A stretch of 64,000 nucleotides of DNA from contig JACJYR010000002.1 in the NCBI GenBank assembly GCA_020636005.1, positions 62,001-126,000 on the forward strand. The letters run 5' to 3'. A program made the position numbers and the translations under genes. Source of the DNA: Lewinellaceae bacterium. GTDB taxonomy: Bacteria; Bacteroidota; Bacteroidia; Chitinophagales; Saprospiraceae. Of this stretch, positions 53,780-61,516 are shown one piece after another. Position 1 is the first letter of the stretch; the number at the start of each line of letters is the position of its first letter. The notes below the pieces were generated by a model. It made no database searches, was not told where the DNA came from, and was given only the letters and a program-made list of their open reading frames with translations.

Positions 53780-54349
53780 TTGACAGCCGTTCTAAAAATC
53801 AATATCCAAGAGCTTGACGCCCGTTTCATCGAAAAAATGAAGGCAGAACACGCCACGTCCGACCTCGAAATCCACGTCGTGGACGCCGCTGGGGAGTCGC
53901 CAAGATTGGACGAAGCGGGCTTTTGGAACGTCATTTCAAAACTCGATTGGGACAAGGTGGGCGACGATGCCGCCGTGCTCGAACCTGCCGTTGAATACCT
54001 GTCAAAACAGCCGCTTTCACAAGTCTATCAGTTCGTTGACCAGCTTGCCGAAAAGCTGCACCGCCTTGATACCAAGGCCCACGCCCAGGTCTTTCTGGAT
54101 GACGAAGAAGCCGAGGGCTACCTATCGCCCGACGATTTCCTTTATGCCCGCTGCGCCGTAGTCGCCAGTGGCGAAGCTGCTTTCAAAACCGTCCTCGCCG
54201 ACCCTGCCAAGATGCCCACGGAACTCACTTTTGAGCCGCTGCTGCATTTGGCGAATGCCGCCTACCGTCGAAAGACAGGCAAGGAAGCAATCTTGAAACC
54301 TGCCATCAGCTATGAGACTTACAGCAATCTCAACGGCTGGAAATCCTAA
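53780..54349 (+). CDS. DUF4240 protein
   Basis: 189 aa if the TTG at 53780 is used; this fits the promoter just upstream and keeps the conserved leader (VLKINIQELDARFIEKMKAE). The frame is open further up, but that part overlaps the promoter. DEAGFWNVISKLDWDKVGDD, LEPAVEYLSKQPLSQVYQFV and FLDDEEAEGYLSPDDFLYAR fit the DUF4240 domain, whose function is unknown. It is followed 12 nt later by the URI-like gene, so both are probably one operon. It might be an antidote or partner to that product, but this is only inferred from position. Confidence 0.72.
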   Translation: MTAVLKINIQELDARFIEKMKAEHATSDLEIHVVDAAGESPRLDEAGFWNVISKLDWDKVGDDAAVLEPAVEYLSKQPLSQVYQFVDQLAEKLHRLDTKAHAQVFLDDEEAEGYLSPDDFLYARCAVVASGEAAFKTVLADPAKMPTELTFEPLLHLANAAYRRKTGKEAILKPAISYETYSNLNGWKS

Positions 54350-54361
54350 AACCTGCCTCCT

Positions 54362-54664
54362 GTGTTTCACGGCAATTCCAACAAAAACGAAAAGCTGCAC
54401 CACCTTTACGAAATCCGTGACTCCACGGACGACGACGTTTTCAAATATGGTATCAGCCACGACGAAATAGACGCTGATGGACTTTCAGAACGTTGCCGGG
54501 AACAGGTTAACTTTTTGAACCTGGGCGTGAATTGGCTTCGGTTTTTTGGGCGCATTTTGCTTTTCAATATCCCCGGTCGCCGGGAAGCCAAACGCATAGA
54601 ACGGGAACATATCAAACAATACGAGCAAATTCACGGTCGCAAACCCCGTGGCAACCGGGATTAA
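54362..54664 (+). CDS. GIY-YIG / URI-fold nuclease-like protein (small)
   Basis: 100 aa from a GTG at 54362. LHHLYEIRDSTDDDVFKYGI aligns by eye with the first strands of GIY-YIG/URI domains (Y...YGI), and NIPGRREAKRIEREHIKQYE, ending in GRKPRGNRD, resembles the Tox-URI2 domains that form the C-terminal toxin tip of polymorphic toxins. Here the domain is free-standing with no delivery part. The codon after the DUF4240 stop is only 12 nt away. It may be a small nuclease, or a detached toxin tip maintained next to an antidote-like gene. Confidence 0.6.
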   Translation: MFHGNSNKNEKLHHLYEIRDSTDDDVFKYGISHDEIDADGLSERCREQVNFLNLGVNWLRFFGRILLFNIPGRREAKRIEREHIKQYEQIHGRKPRGNRD

Positions 54665-54810
54665 ACCAAATACCCAATCAACGTATCATCCCTATTCATC
54701 TCCGTAAAGTCAACGTTGTACTGTCACATGTTTGCCAGCAACCGCTCGTAGTCGCTGCACTTATGCAGCTCGATGCCCACCAGCGCCGGGCCGTTTTTAC
54801 CGTAATTTTT
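54665..54810. other. Spacer before the 298-bp element
   Basis: 146 nt without an ORF or repeat that I recognise, downstream of the accessory island. Confidence 0.3.
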
Positions 54811-54893
54811 TGATTTCAGATTCCAGATTACATGATTCAAGATTTAAGATTGGGAGACCGTGGGTTGAATTAAAATTCGAGGGTTTGGCCCGA

Positions 54894-54921
54894 GAGAGCG
54901 GCTTATCAAACCCGCTGGTTT
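54894..54921 (+). repeat. Diverged REP-like palindrome, forward
   Basis: GAGAGCGGCTTATCAAACCC, then GCTGGTTT, is similar to the REP-like units at 58344 and 59063 with two or three changes. Confidence 0.55.
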
Positions 54922-54990
54922 TGGCCTTGCCGTTTTTCGGCAAAACCATATTAACCGAACAAAACGATCTGCCCATTCCCATTGTATGAT

Positions 54991-55025
54991 TCCGGAACCG
55001 GCGGATTTGATAACCCGCCCGCTCG
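54991..55025 (-). repeat. Diverged REP-like palindrome, inverted
   Basis: TCCGGAACCGGCGGATTTGA, then TAACCCGCCCGCTCG, is the reverse-complement form of GAGCGG-CCGGGTTATCAAA-CCGG-GGTTCCGAA with few changes. It forms an opposing pair with 54894-54921. Confidence 0.6.
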
Positions 55026-55110
55026 TTTTGGGGCAATACCTTCGTCAAAAGTTGGATGGTACCCCAAAATCTCAAATCTTAAATCATGTAATCTGCAATC
55101 TTAAATCAAA

Positions 55111-56172
55111 TTACTCCACCTCGACCGGCTGGTTCTCCGGCCGCAAACTCCGCACCGTTTTCCCGGCCTGCCACATCTCGCTTTCCCGGAGTTCGGTCAG
55201 TTCCACTTCCAGTTTTTCCCGGTAGTCGGGTTGGCTGTTGGAGCTGATGGACTTGGCGGCCTCTTTGCCTTCGGCAACGCTGGTGTAGAGTTCGTTGAAA
55301 ACGGGCAGGGTGGCGTCCCGGAATTTCTTCCACCAATCCAATGCGCCACGCTGGGCGGTGGTGGAGCAGTTAGCGTACATCCAGTCCATGCCATTCTCGG
55401 CGACGAGCGGCATGAGTGACTGCGTGAGTTCTTCCACCGTCTCGTTGAACGCCTCGCTGGGCGAGTGGCCCCGCTGGCGCAACACCTCGTATTGCGCAGC
55501 GAAAATGCCTTGGATAGCACCCATGAGCGTGCCCCGCTCGCCCGTGAGGTCGGAGTAAACTTCCTTCTTGAAAGTGGTCTCGAACAAGTAGCCGCTGCCG
55601 ACTGCGATGCCCAGTGCCACGACCCGTTCCCAAGCCCGTCCGGTGGCGTCCTGATGGATGGCAAAAGAACTGTTCAGGCCCCGGCCTTGCAGGAACATGC
55701 GGCGTAGCGAGGTGCCGCTACCTTTCGGTGCGACGAGTATCACGTCCACATCGGCGGGCGGAACGATACCTGTCTGGTCGTTGTAGGTGATGCCGAAGCC
55801 GTGCGAGAAATAGAGCGCCTTGCCGGGCGTGAGGTGCCTCTGTACCGTCGGCCAGAGGGCGATTTGCGCCGCATCACTGAGCAGGTAGCAGATGATGGTG
55901 CCCCGCTGGAGCGCCTCTTCAATTTCAAAAAGGGTCTCGCCCGGCACGAAGCCATCACGGACGGCCTTGTCCCAGGTTTTCGAGTCCCGCCGTTGCCCGA
56001 CGATGACGTTGATGCCATTGTCGAGCTGGTTGAGCGCCTGGCCGGGGCCTTGCACGCCGTAGCCGACGACGGCGACGGTTTCGTTGCGGAGGACTTCTTG
56101 TGCTTTTTCGAGCGGGAATTCTTCCCTTGTTACGACGTTTTCGACTGTGCCGCCGAAATTCAATTTAGCCAT
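55111..56172 (-). CDS. ilvC: Ketol-acid reductoisomerase (class I)
   Basis: 353 aa. The NADPH-binding Rossmann motif is VVGYGVQGPGQALNQLDNG with RRDSKTW downstream for the phosphate. The catalytic and metal-binding parts include VAPKGSG, SDLTGERGTLMG (the D..E of the Mg sites) and EAFNETVEELTQSL. The length is slightly above the ~330-aa class I norm. It converts acetolactate to dihydroxyisovalerate in valine/isoleucine synthesis. It is last in the minus-strand ilv cluster. Confidence 0.95.
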   Translation of the reverse strand: MAKLNFGGTVENVVTREEFPLEKAQEVLRNETVAVVGYGVQGPGQALNQLDNGINVIVGQRRDSKTWDKAVRDGFVPGETLFEIEEALQRGTIICYLLSDAAQIALWPTVQRHLTPGKALYFSHGFGITYNDQTGIVPPADVDVILVAPKGSGTSLRRMFLQGRGLNSSFAIHQDATGRAWERVVALGIAVGSGYLFETTFKKEVYSDLTGERGTLMGAIQGIFAAQYEVLRQRGHSPSEAFNETVEELTQSLMPLVAENGMDWMYANCSTTAQRGALDWWKKFRDATLPVFNELYTSVAEGKEAAKSISSNSQPDYREKLEVELTELRESEMWQAGKTVRSLRPENQPVEVE

Positions 56173-56285
56173 TTTAGTTGTTTTAAGTTGTTGATTGTCA
56201 ATTTATTGCTCAATTAATTGGATAAGTTTTTGACTACCCAAAGGTCGTGTAAATCGTTTCCAAAATCCCCCACCCAACAGTCTGG

Positions 56286-57668
56286 TCAACGAATCAAACT
56301 GAATCCTCCTTCTTCCAGTATGCGCCGCTTCGTCCCCGCATAGAACAAATCATACTCAACATACCAGACATAGGTATCAGGAACCGCTTCCCTCCCATTT
56401 ATCAAACCATCCCATCGGTCCACCGCCGTGCCGGACGACCAGACCCTTTCCCCCCATCTGCTGTATATCTCAAATTTCAGGATTTCATAATCGTAGTCGC
56501 ATCCAATGTATGGCCCCAAGGCGTCATTGATGCCATCCCCGTTGGGGCTGAAAACATTCGGCACGAACACCCGGCATTTGCATGCTTCCCATTCTACCAT
56601 TTGCCGAAAGGCGAAGTCTCCACATATGTTTGAAATAGCGGCATCGTAAATGCCGGGTTGCGAAACACGCAGGGTTTTGGATTTGGAACCGTTTGACCAC
56701 AAGTAGGCACCTTCTATATTTGGTGAAAGCACGATTTCATCGCCCTGACAAAGGGAGGTATCAGGAGGCAATAAATTGTTGAAATTGAGCGCTACCACTG
56801 TCACTTTTTCCTGAAACACGCACCCGTCAATCTTGGCCTCCACGAAATATACGCCTGTATCTTGCGCCAAAAAAACGGGCGTGGTATCCCCCGTTAGCCA
56901 CTTGATATCAGCTTCGTAGAAGGTAGCGTCCAGTTTCACCGGCTCGCCGTTGCACATCAGCACAGTGTCTGGAAATAGGTTGAACGGGGCAAGCAGCAAA
57001 TCGTCCACGAACAGGTAATTCGACTGCTGGGAAATGGGGAAAATAGTGTCGGTGGACTCAAGTATCGTTTCGTCATTTCCCCTGAAATTCCCGACTTGCA
57101 CTATCAGTTCGTTGCCCTGTGCCTGAAAGCATCCGCTGACCTTGGTCCATCCTGCGGTGTCCCGTATTACCGCCCCTTGGTTCTCAGCTACTATCCTGAA
57201 ATTATCATTTGGCCCTGTGCCTTTCACCCCCATCCCAATGGCATCGCTGAAAGTCTGGGCCAAATAGGAGCAATCATCGTCAGCGGCAACATAAAACCGG
57301 GCAAAGTACTGCCGTCCCGACTCCAATGTGTCCAACAACCTTGCGAAAATGGCCTCTCTTTCAAAATATACGAACATACCCACGTATCCTTCGCCTTCGT
57401 GGGCGGGCAGGTAGTTGCAGCTCAGATTTGTTGGGACACTATAACTGACGGATGTTGCACAGGCGTTGAACAGGTCGGGGGTCTCAGGGCCTTCCCAAGG
57501 CTCTGCAAGCGCTGTTTGCCCAGCATCGGTGGGACAAGCCTCCAAGATTTCAAAGCTGGGGTTGGGCACAAGGTTCTGTGCAGCCGCCTCCAACTGGAAG
57601 AGGATGAACAAGGCAAGAATGTGCGCATACATTCCCGCAGCTTTGAAGGCAAGTACCTGATTTTGCAT
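56286..57668 (-). CDS. Secreted T9SS type B protein
   Basis: 460 aa from the ATG at 57668, which gives a signal peptide ending about ILFQLEAAAQ. NLVPNPSFEILEACPTDAGQ opens a beta-sandwich domain (to ~190) of a kind common in this group's surface proteins. A central ~230-350 segment of Ig-like strands follows. The last ~90 residues (VFVPNVFSPNGDGINDALGP, EIYSRWGERVW, PDTYVWYVEY) are the gliding-motility CHU_C domain that marks type IX export. It lies between ilvN and ilvC on the same strand, which is not a usual neighbour. The target is unknown. Confidence 0.85.
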   Translation of the reverse strand: MQNQVLAFKAAGMYAHILALFILFQLEAAAQNLVPNPSFEILEACPTDAGQTALAEPWEGPETPDLFNACATSVSYSVPTNLSCNYLPAHEGEGYVGMFVYFEREAIFARLLDTLESGRQYFARFYVAADDDCSYLAQTFSDAIGMGVKGTGPNDNFRIVAENQGAVIRDTAGWTKVSGCFQAQGNELIVQVGNFRGNDETILESTDTIFPISQQSNYLFVDDLLLAPFNLFPDTVLMCNGEPVKLDATFYEADIKWLTGDTTPVFLAQDTGVYFVEAKIDGCVFQEKVTVVALNFNNLLPPDTSLCQGDEIVLSPNIEGAYLWSNGSKSKTLRVSQPGIYDAAISNICGDFAFRQMVEWEACKCRVFVPNVFSPNGDGINDALGPYIGCDYDYEILKFEIYSRWGERVWSSGTAVDRWDGLINGREAVPDTYVWYVEYDLFYAGTKRRILEEGGFSLIR

Positions 57669-57743
57669 TAGGACATTCCTTTGTTTTTCATAAAAGTACA
57701 TTAAATTATTGGAAGGCCAAGCGCCCCGACGTTGTACCCATTC

Positions 57744-58331
57744 CTACATCGAAAACACCTTCTCCCCCTCCCCCAAAAACTCATTTTCCGCCACCTCCCC
57801 GCTCGGCATTGCCTCCTCGAATTCCCGCAGCCGTTCATGGAAACTATGGCTTCCTTTGATGATGGCCACCCGTGCGCTGCGCACGAATTCGATGAGGCCG
57901 TAAGGTTCGAGGGCCTTCATCAGCCCGTCGGTTTCCTCCCGGTGCCCCGTCGTTTCGAACACGGTGTAGTCCTTGCGGATGACCACCGCCCGTGCGCCGT
58001 GCTCCCGCAGCAGCCGCTCGACCTTCACTTTCTCGGCGATTTCGTCGGTGGGCACTTTGAAGAGCGCCAGCTCCTGCCAGATGATTTCTTCGTTGGTGCT
58101 GAAATAAACCTTTAACACGTCCACCTGCCGCTCGATTTGGCGGGCGACCTTGCGCACGACCTCCTCCGTTTCCTCCACGAGGATGTTGAAGCGGTGGATG
58201 CCGTCCACTTCGCTCGGCGAGGTGTTCAGGCTCTCGATGTTGATTTTCCGCCTGGAAAACATGGTGGCGATGCGGACGAGCAGGCCGACCTGGTTTTCGG
58301 TATAGACGGTTATGGTGAATTCTTGCTTCAT
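57744..58331 (-). CDS. ilvN: Acetolactate synthase small (regulatory) subunit
   Basis: 195 aa from the ATG at 58331. The longer frame, starting at 58361, reads through a REP-like palindrome and is not the real start. Residues 1-75 are an ACT domain (MKQEFTITVYTENQVGLLVR, RRKINIESLNTSPSE), the site for valine feedback. The C-terminal part (REHGARAVVIRKDYTVFETT, FVRSARVAI) binds the large subunit. It normally sits next to ilvB, but here a ~1.4-kb block with the RAYT and REP array separates them. The fragment downstream of the REP pair is unaltered. Confidence 0.92.
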   Translation of the reverse strand: MKQEFTITVYTENQVGLLVRIATMFSRRKINIESLNTSPSEVDGIHRFNILVEETEEVVRKVARQIERQVDVLKVYFSTNEEIIWQELALFKVPTDEIAEKVKVERLLREHGARAVVIRKDYTVFETTGHREETDGLMKALEPYGLIEFVRSARVAIIKGSHSFHERLREFEEAMPSGEVAENEFLGEGEKVFSM

Positions 58332-58343
58332 TTTTCCATTTTT

Positions 58344-58370
58344 GAGAGGCCGGGTTATCAAACCCGGCTG
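58344..58370 (+). repeat. REP-like palindrome, forward (upstream pair)
   Basis: GAGAGGCCGGGTTATCAAAC, then CCGGCTG, contains the stem GCCGGGTT/AACCCGGC around ATCA. It starts 12 nt upstream of the ilvN start codon. Confidence 0.8.
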
Positions 58371-58410
58371 TTTCCATATTTTCTTTGAAGACGTTTTTCA
58401 ATTTTCATTT

Positions 58411-58443
58411 CGGAACCGCCGGGTTTGATAACCCGGCCGCTCG
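58411..58443 (-). repeat. REP-like palindrome, inverted (upstream pair)
   Basis: CGGAACCGCCGGGTTTGATA, then ACCCGGCCGCTCG, is the reverse complement of the array palindrome. It ends 57 nt before the RAYT start. Confidence 0.85.
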
Positions 58444-58500
58444 AAGGGGGCCGTTTTTCAAACAAAAGGCTACTTTCGTTGCACAATCAATGGGAAAACT

Positions 58501-59064
58501 ATGTCAAAGCGCATCCACGTCAAGGGGGCGGCGTACCATGCCACCACTGTCTGCCAGAACCGATACCCTTTCTTTCAAGAGGACATCTTTTGCAACGTTT
58601 TGCTGGATGTTATCGCCAACTCCATGAAAATCAAGCAGTTCAAACTATTGGCTTCCAAAATAAACCCCGACCATATCCACTTGGCCTTGCAACGGGTTGG
58701 GAGATACAGCATCTCGGAAATCATGCACAACATCAAGCGCATCAGTTCTGTCCACATCAACCTCATCCTTTGTTTCGATTTGGCGGACAGCCAATACAGG
58801 GAATTTGAACTGCCAGACAACGTCAATTTTTATCGCCAATGCTTTCAAAGAAAATACAGCCGGGGCCATGAATTTCCTCCCTTCGATTGGCAAGACGGTT
58901 TCGATGACCAACTCATACGTTCAGAAAATCAACTTCAAAACACAATCGGCTACATCGAAAAACAGGCACTCCACCACGACCTCGAAAACAACCACTTCCT
59001 TTTCGTTTCTGACACAATCCCGTCCGATTTGGTATTCATTGGCGAAGAACCCAGTGCCCCATGA
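58501..59064 (+). CDS. REP-associated tyrosine transposase (RAYT, Y1/IS200-like)
   Basis: 187 aa. The HUH-type motif is PDHIHLALQ (His-x-His), and the catalytic Tyr lies in NTIGYIEKQALHHDLENN. HVKGAAYHATTVCQNRYPFF and MKIKQFKLLASKINPDHIHL fit the TnpA_REP/Y1 family; the basic, Arg-rich middle would bind DNA. It has the intact motifs for single-strand nicking and joining. It lies antisense to the ilv genes, after an inverted REP pair, and its TGA overlaps the first array unit. RAYTs are known to move REP elements within a genome; in this case the array is the likely substrate. Confidence 0.88.
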   Translation: MSKRIHVKGAAYHATTVCQNRYPFFQEDIFCNVLLDVIANSMKIKQFKLLASKINPDHIHLALQRVGRYSISEIMHNIKRISSVHINLILCFDLADSQYREFELPDNVNFYRQCFQRKYSRGHEFPPFDWQDGFDDQLIRSENQLQNTIGYIEKQALHHDLENNHFLFVSDTIPSDLVFIGEEPSAP

Positions 59065-59649
59065 GCGGCCGGGTTATCAAACCCGGCGGTTCCGAACCGA
59101 AAATCAATGAACGGCTTCCTTTTTGGCAAATGCAACGCCCCAAAATCCGCCATTCAACCCCAGCATTTCAAGCAAACCCGACGCCCCTCCGAGCGGCCGG
59201 GTTATCAAACCCGGCGGTTCCGAACCGAAAATCAATGAACGGCTTCCTTTTTGGCAAATGCAACGCCCCAAAATCCGCCATTCAACCCCAGCATTTCAAG
59301 CAAACCCGACGCCCTCCGAGCGGCCGGGTTATCAAACCCGGCGGTTCCGAACCGAAAATCAATGAACGGCTTCCTTTTTGGCAAATGCAACGCCCCAAAA
59401 TCCGCCATTCAACCCCAGCATTTCAAGCAAACCCGACGCCCCTCCGAGCGGCCGGGTTATCAAACCCGGCGGTTCCGAACCGAAAATCAATGAACGGCTT
59501 CCTTTTTGGCAAATGCAACGCCCCAAAATCCGCCATTCAACCCCAGCATTTCAAGCAAACCCGACGCCCCTCCGAGCGGCCGGGTTATCAAACCCGGCGG
59601 TTCCGAACCGAAAATCAATGAACGGCTTCCTTTTTGGCAAATGCAACGC
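59063..59649 (+). repeat. Tandem array of five REP-bearing units (127-128 bp)
   Basis: Units start at 59063, 59191, 59318, 59446 and 59574, with lengths 128, 127, 128, 128 and a partial 76. Each opens GAGCGGCCGGGTTATCAAAC and continues to a shared non-palindromic segment (ATCAATGAACGGCTTCC and later CATTTCAAGCAAACCC). The copies are near identical, with one 1-nt deletion, so amplification is recent. Overlapping plus-strand ORFs in the array are artefacts. Confidence 0.95.
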
Positions 59650-59672
59650 CGGGTTTGATAACCCGGCCTCTC
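59648..59672 (-). repeat. Inverted REP closing the array
   Basis: GCCGGGTTTGATAACCCGGC, then CTCTC, is the reverse complement of the unit palindrome and follows the truncated fifth unit directly. Confidence 0.85.
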
Positions 59673-59706
59673 AATGGGGCCGTGCTCCGATTTTCATGTG
59701 AAGCCA

Positions 59707-61467
59707 TCACATCAACCGTATCTCCGCCACCCCGCACCCCTGCGGCACCATCGGAAAAACATTATTCTCCTTCCCGACCATCACCTCCAGCAAATATGCC
59801 CCCTCCGTTTCGAGCATGGTTTGCAGCGCATTTTTCAAAAAAGCCCGCTCCGAAACCCGCTGCCCGGCGATGCCGTAGGCGTCGGCGACCTTCACGAAAT
59901 CGGGCGAGACCATGTCCGTGAACGAGTAGCGGCGCTCGTGGAAAAGCTCCTGCCACTGCCGCACCATGCCGAGGAACTGGTTGTTTAAAATCACGATTTT
60001 CACCCCAACGCCGTACTGCTGGATGACGCCAAGTTCCTGGATGGTCATCTGGATGCCGCCGTCGCCGACGATGCCGACGACCGTGCGGCTCGGCTCGCCG
60101 AACTTGGCACCGATGGCCGCCGGAAGCCCGAAGCCCATCGTGCCGAGGCCGCCGCTGGTGATATTGCTGCGGGTCTGGTTGAAACGGGCGTAACGGCAAG
60201 CCACCATCTGGTGCTGCCCCACGTCGGTGACGATGATGGCGTCGCCGCCCGTGAGTTCGTTCAGGAGATTTACCACCTCGCCCATCGTGAGGGTGTCGCA
60301 GGTCGGGTGCAATTCATTTTGGATGACGGCGGCCTGCTCCTGCACGTCGTGTTCCCGGAATCTGGCGAGCCAGTCGTCGTGTTTTTTCGGTGAAACAAGG
60401 GCCGTGAGCATGGGCAGCGTCTCCTTGCAATCGCCCCAGACGGGCACGGTGGCCTTCACATTCTTGTCAATTTCTGCCGGGTCAATGTCAAGGTGGATGA
60501 CCTTGGCCTGCTTGGCGTACTTGTCGAGGCGACCTGTCACCCGGTCGTCGAAGCGCATACCGATGGCGATGAGCACGTCGCACTGATTGGTCAGCACGTT
60601 GGGGCCGTAGTTGCCGTGCATGCCCAGCATCCCGACGTTGAGCCGGTGGTCGGTGGGTATTGCGCCAGCGCCCAAAATCGTCCATGCGGCGGGGATGCCT
60701 GTTTTTTCAATAAATTCCCGAAATTCCTGCTCCGCATTGCCCAAAATCACGCCCTGCCCGAAGAGCACGAAAGGCCGTTCCGCCGCATTGATGAGCGCCG
60801 CCGCCTGCTCCACGTATTCCTTTCTCACGATGGGTTTCGGGCGGTAGCTGCGGATATGCTGGCACGGAGTATAACCCTCATAATCAAAGGTTTGCAACTG
60901 TGCATTCTTCGAAATATCCACCAGCACGGGGCCGGGCCTGCCGCTTTTTGCGATGAAAAACGCCTTGGCCAACACCTGCGGGATTTCCCGTGCGTCGGTC
61001 ACTTGGTAGTTCCACTTCGTGACGGGCGTGGTGATGTTGATGACGTCCGTTTCCTGAAAAGCATCCGTGCCGAGCAGGTGCGCAAACACCTGCCCCGTGA
61101 CGCAGACCAGCGGCGTGCTGTCAATCTGCGCATCGGCCAGCCCGGTGACGAGGTTCGTGGCCCCTGGCCCGCTGGTGGCGAACACGACCCCTACCCTACC
61201 CGATGCCCGTGCATAGCCTTGGGCGGCATGCGTTGCACCTTGTTCGTGCCGCACGAGGATATGGTTCAGCCTGTCCGAGTAGTCGTACAGCGCATCGTAG
61301 ATGGGCATGATGGCGCCGCCGGGGTACCCGAAAATGGTTTGTACACCTTCGTTTACCAAGGCATCCAAAACAGCGACCGAGCCAGTTATGACGTTGATCT
61401 TGGGCTTTGCCGGGGCAACGCCATTTGACAGCTTTTCAGCTTTTGGTATTTCTATGGTTTGCTCCAT
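59707..61467 (-). CDS. ilvB: Acetolactate synthase large (catalytic) subunit
   Basis: 586 aa. The ThDP glutamate is Glu75 (VRHEQGATHAAQGYARASG), followed by SGPGATNLVTGLADA. The FAD region is RFDDRVTGRLDKYAKQAK, and the ThDP/Mg motif is GDGGIQMTIQELGVIQQYG with ILNNQFLGMVRQW. All key residues are intact and the length is normal. It makes acetolactate from two pyruvates, or acetohydroxybutyrate, for valine/leucine/isoleucine. The short N-terminal extension (MEQTIEIPKAEKLSNGVAPA) is family-typical. Its neighbour on the 3' side is the REP array instead of ilvN. Confidence 0.96.
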   Translation of the reverse strand: MEQTIEIPKAEKLSNGVAPAKPKINVITGSVAVLDALVNEGVQTIFGYPGGAIMPIYDALYDYSDRLNHILVRHEQGATHAAQGYARASGRVGVVFATSGPGATNLVTGLADAQIDSTPLVCVTGQVFAHLLGTDAFQETDVINITTPVTKWNYQVTDAREIPQVLAKAFFIAKSGRPGPVLVDISKNAQLQTFDYEGYTPCQHIRSYRPKPIVRKEYVEQAAALINAAERPFVLFGQGVILGNAEQEFREFIEKTGIPAAWTILGAGAIPTDHRLNVGMLGMHGNYGPNVLTNQCDVLIAIGMRFDDRVTGRLDKYAKQAKVIHLDIDPAEIDKNVKATVPVWGDCKETLPMLTALVSPKKHDDWLARFREHDVQEQAAVIQNELHPTCDTLTMGEVVNLLNELTGGDAIIVTDVGQHQMVACRYARFNQTRSNITSGGLGTMGFGLPAAIGAKFGEPSRTVVGIVGDGGIQMTIQELGVIQQYGVGVKIVILNNQFLGMVRQWQELFHERRYSFTDMVSPDFVKVADAYGIAGQRVSERAFLKNALQTMLETEGAYLLEVMVGKENNVFPMVPQGCGVAEIRLM

Positions 61468-61516
61468 TTTAATGGGCTTTTATTTTGTTGCCGTTGGCAA
61501 TGTTTAAGTCAATTAT

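Larger units (their letters stand above)
54811..55108. mobile_element. 298-bp MITE-like element with 38-bp inverted ends and REP-like core
   Basis: The left arm 54811-54848 and the right arm 55071-55108 are reverse complements with about four mismatches in 38 nt (core AGATTACATGATT). Inside lie a forward REP-like sequence (54894-54921) and an inverted one (54991-55025). It encodes no protein. A related single arm is at 28633. It lies directly downstream of ilvC. Confidence 0.65.

Noticed and set aside
59063..59672. Possible CRISPR array
   Set aside because: The non-palindromic parts between the palindromes are identical in all units, so there are no distinct spacers, and no cas genes are present.
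59061..59701. Overlapping plus-strand ORFs with repeated peptides in the REP array
   Set aside because: They simply read through near-identical 127-128-bp DNA units in several frames; the unit length is not a multiple of three, so the same peptide is not kept in phase.
60493..61428. 311-aa plus-strand ORF opposite ilvB
   Set aside because: Antisense shadow of a clearly conserved gene.
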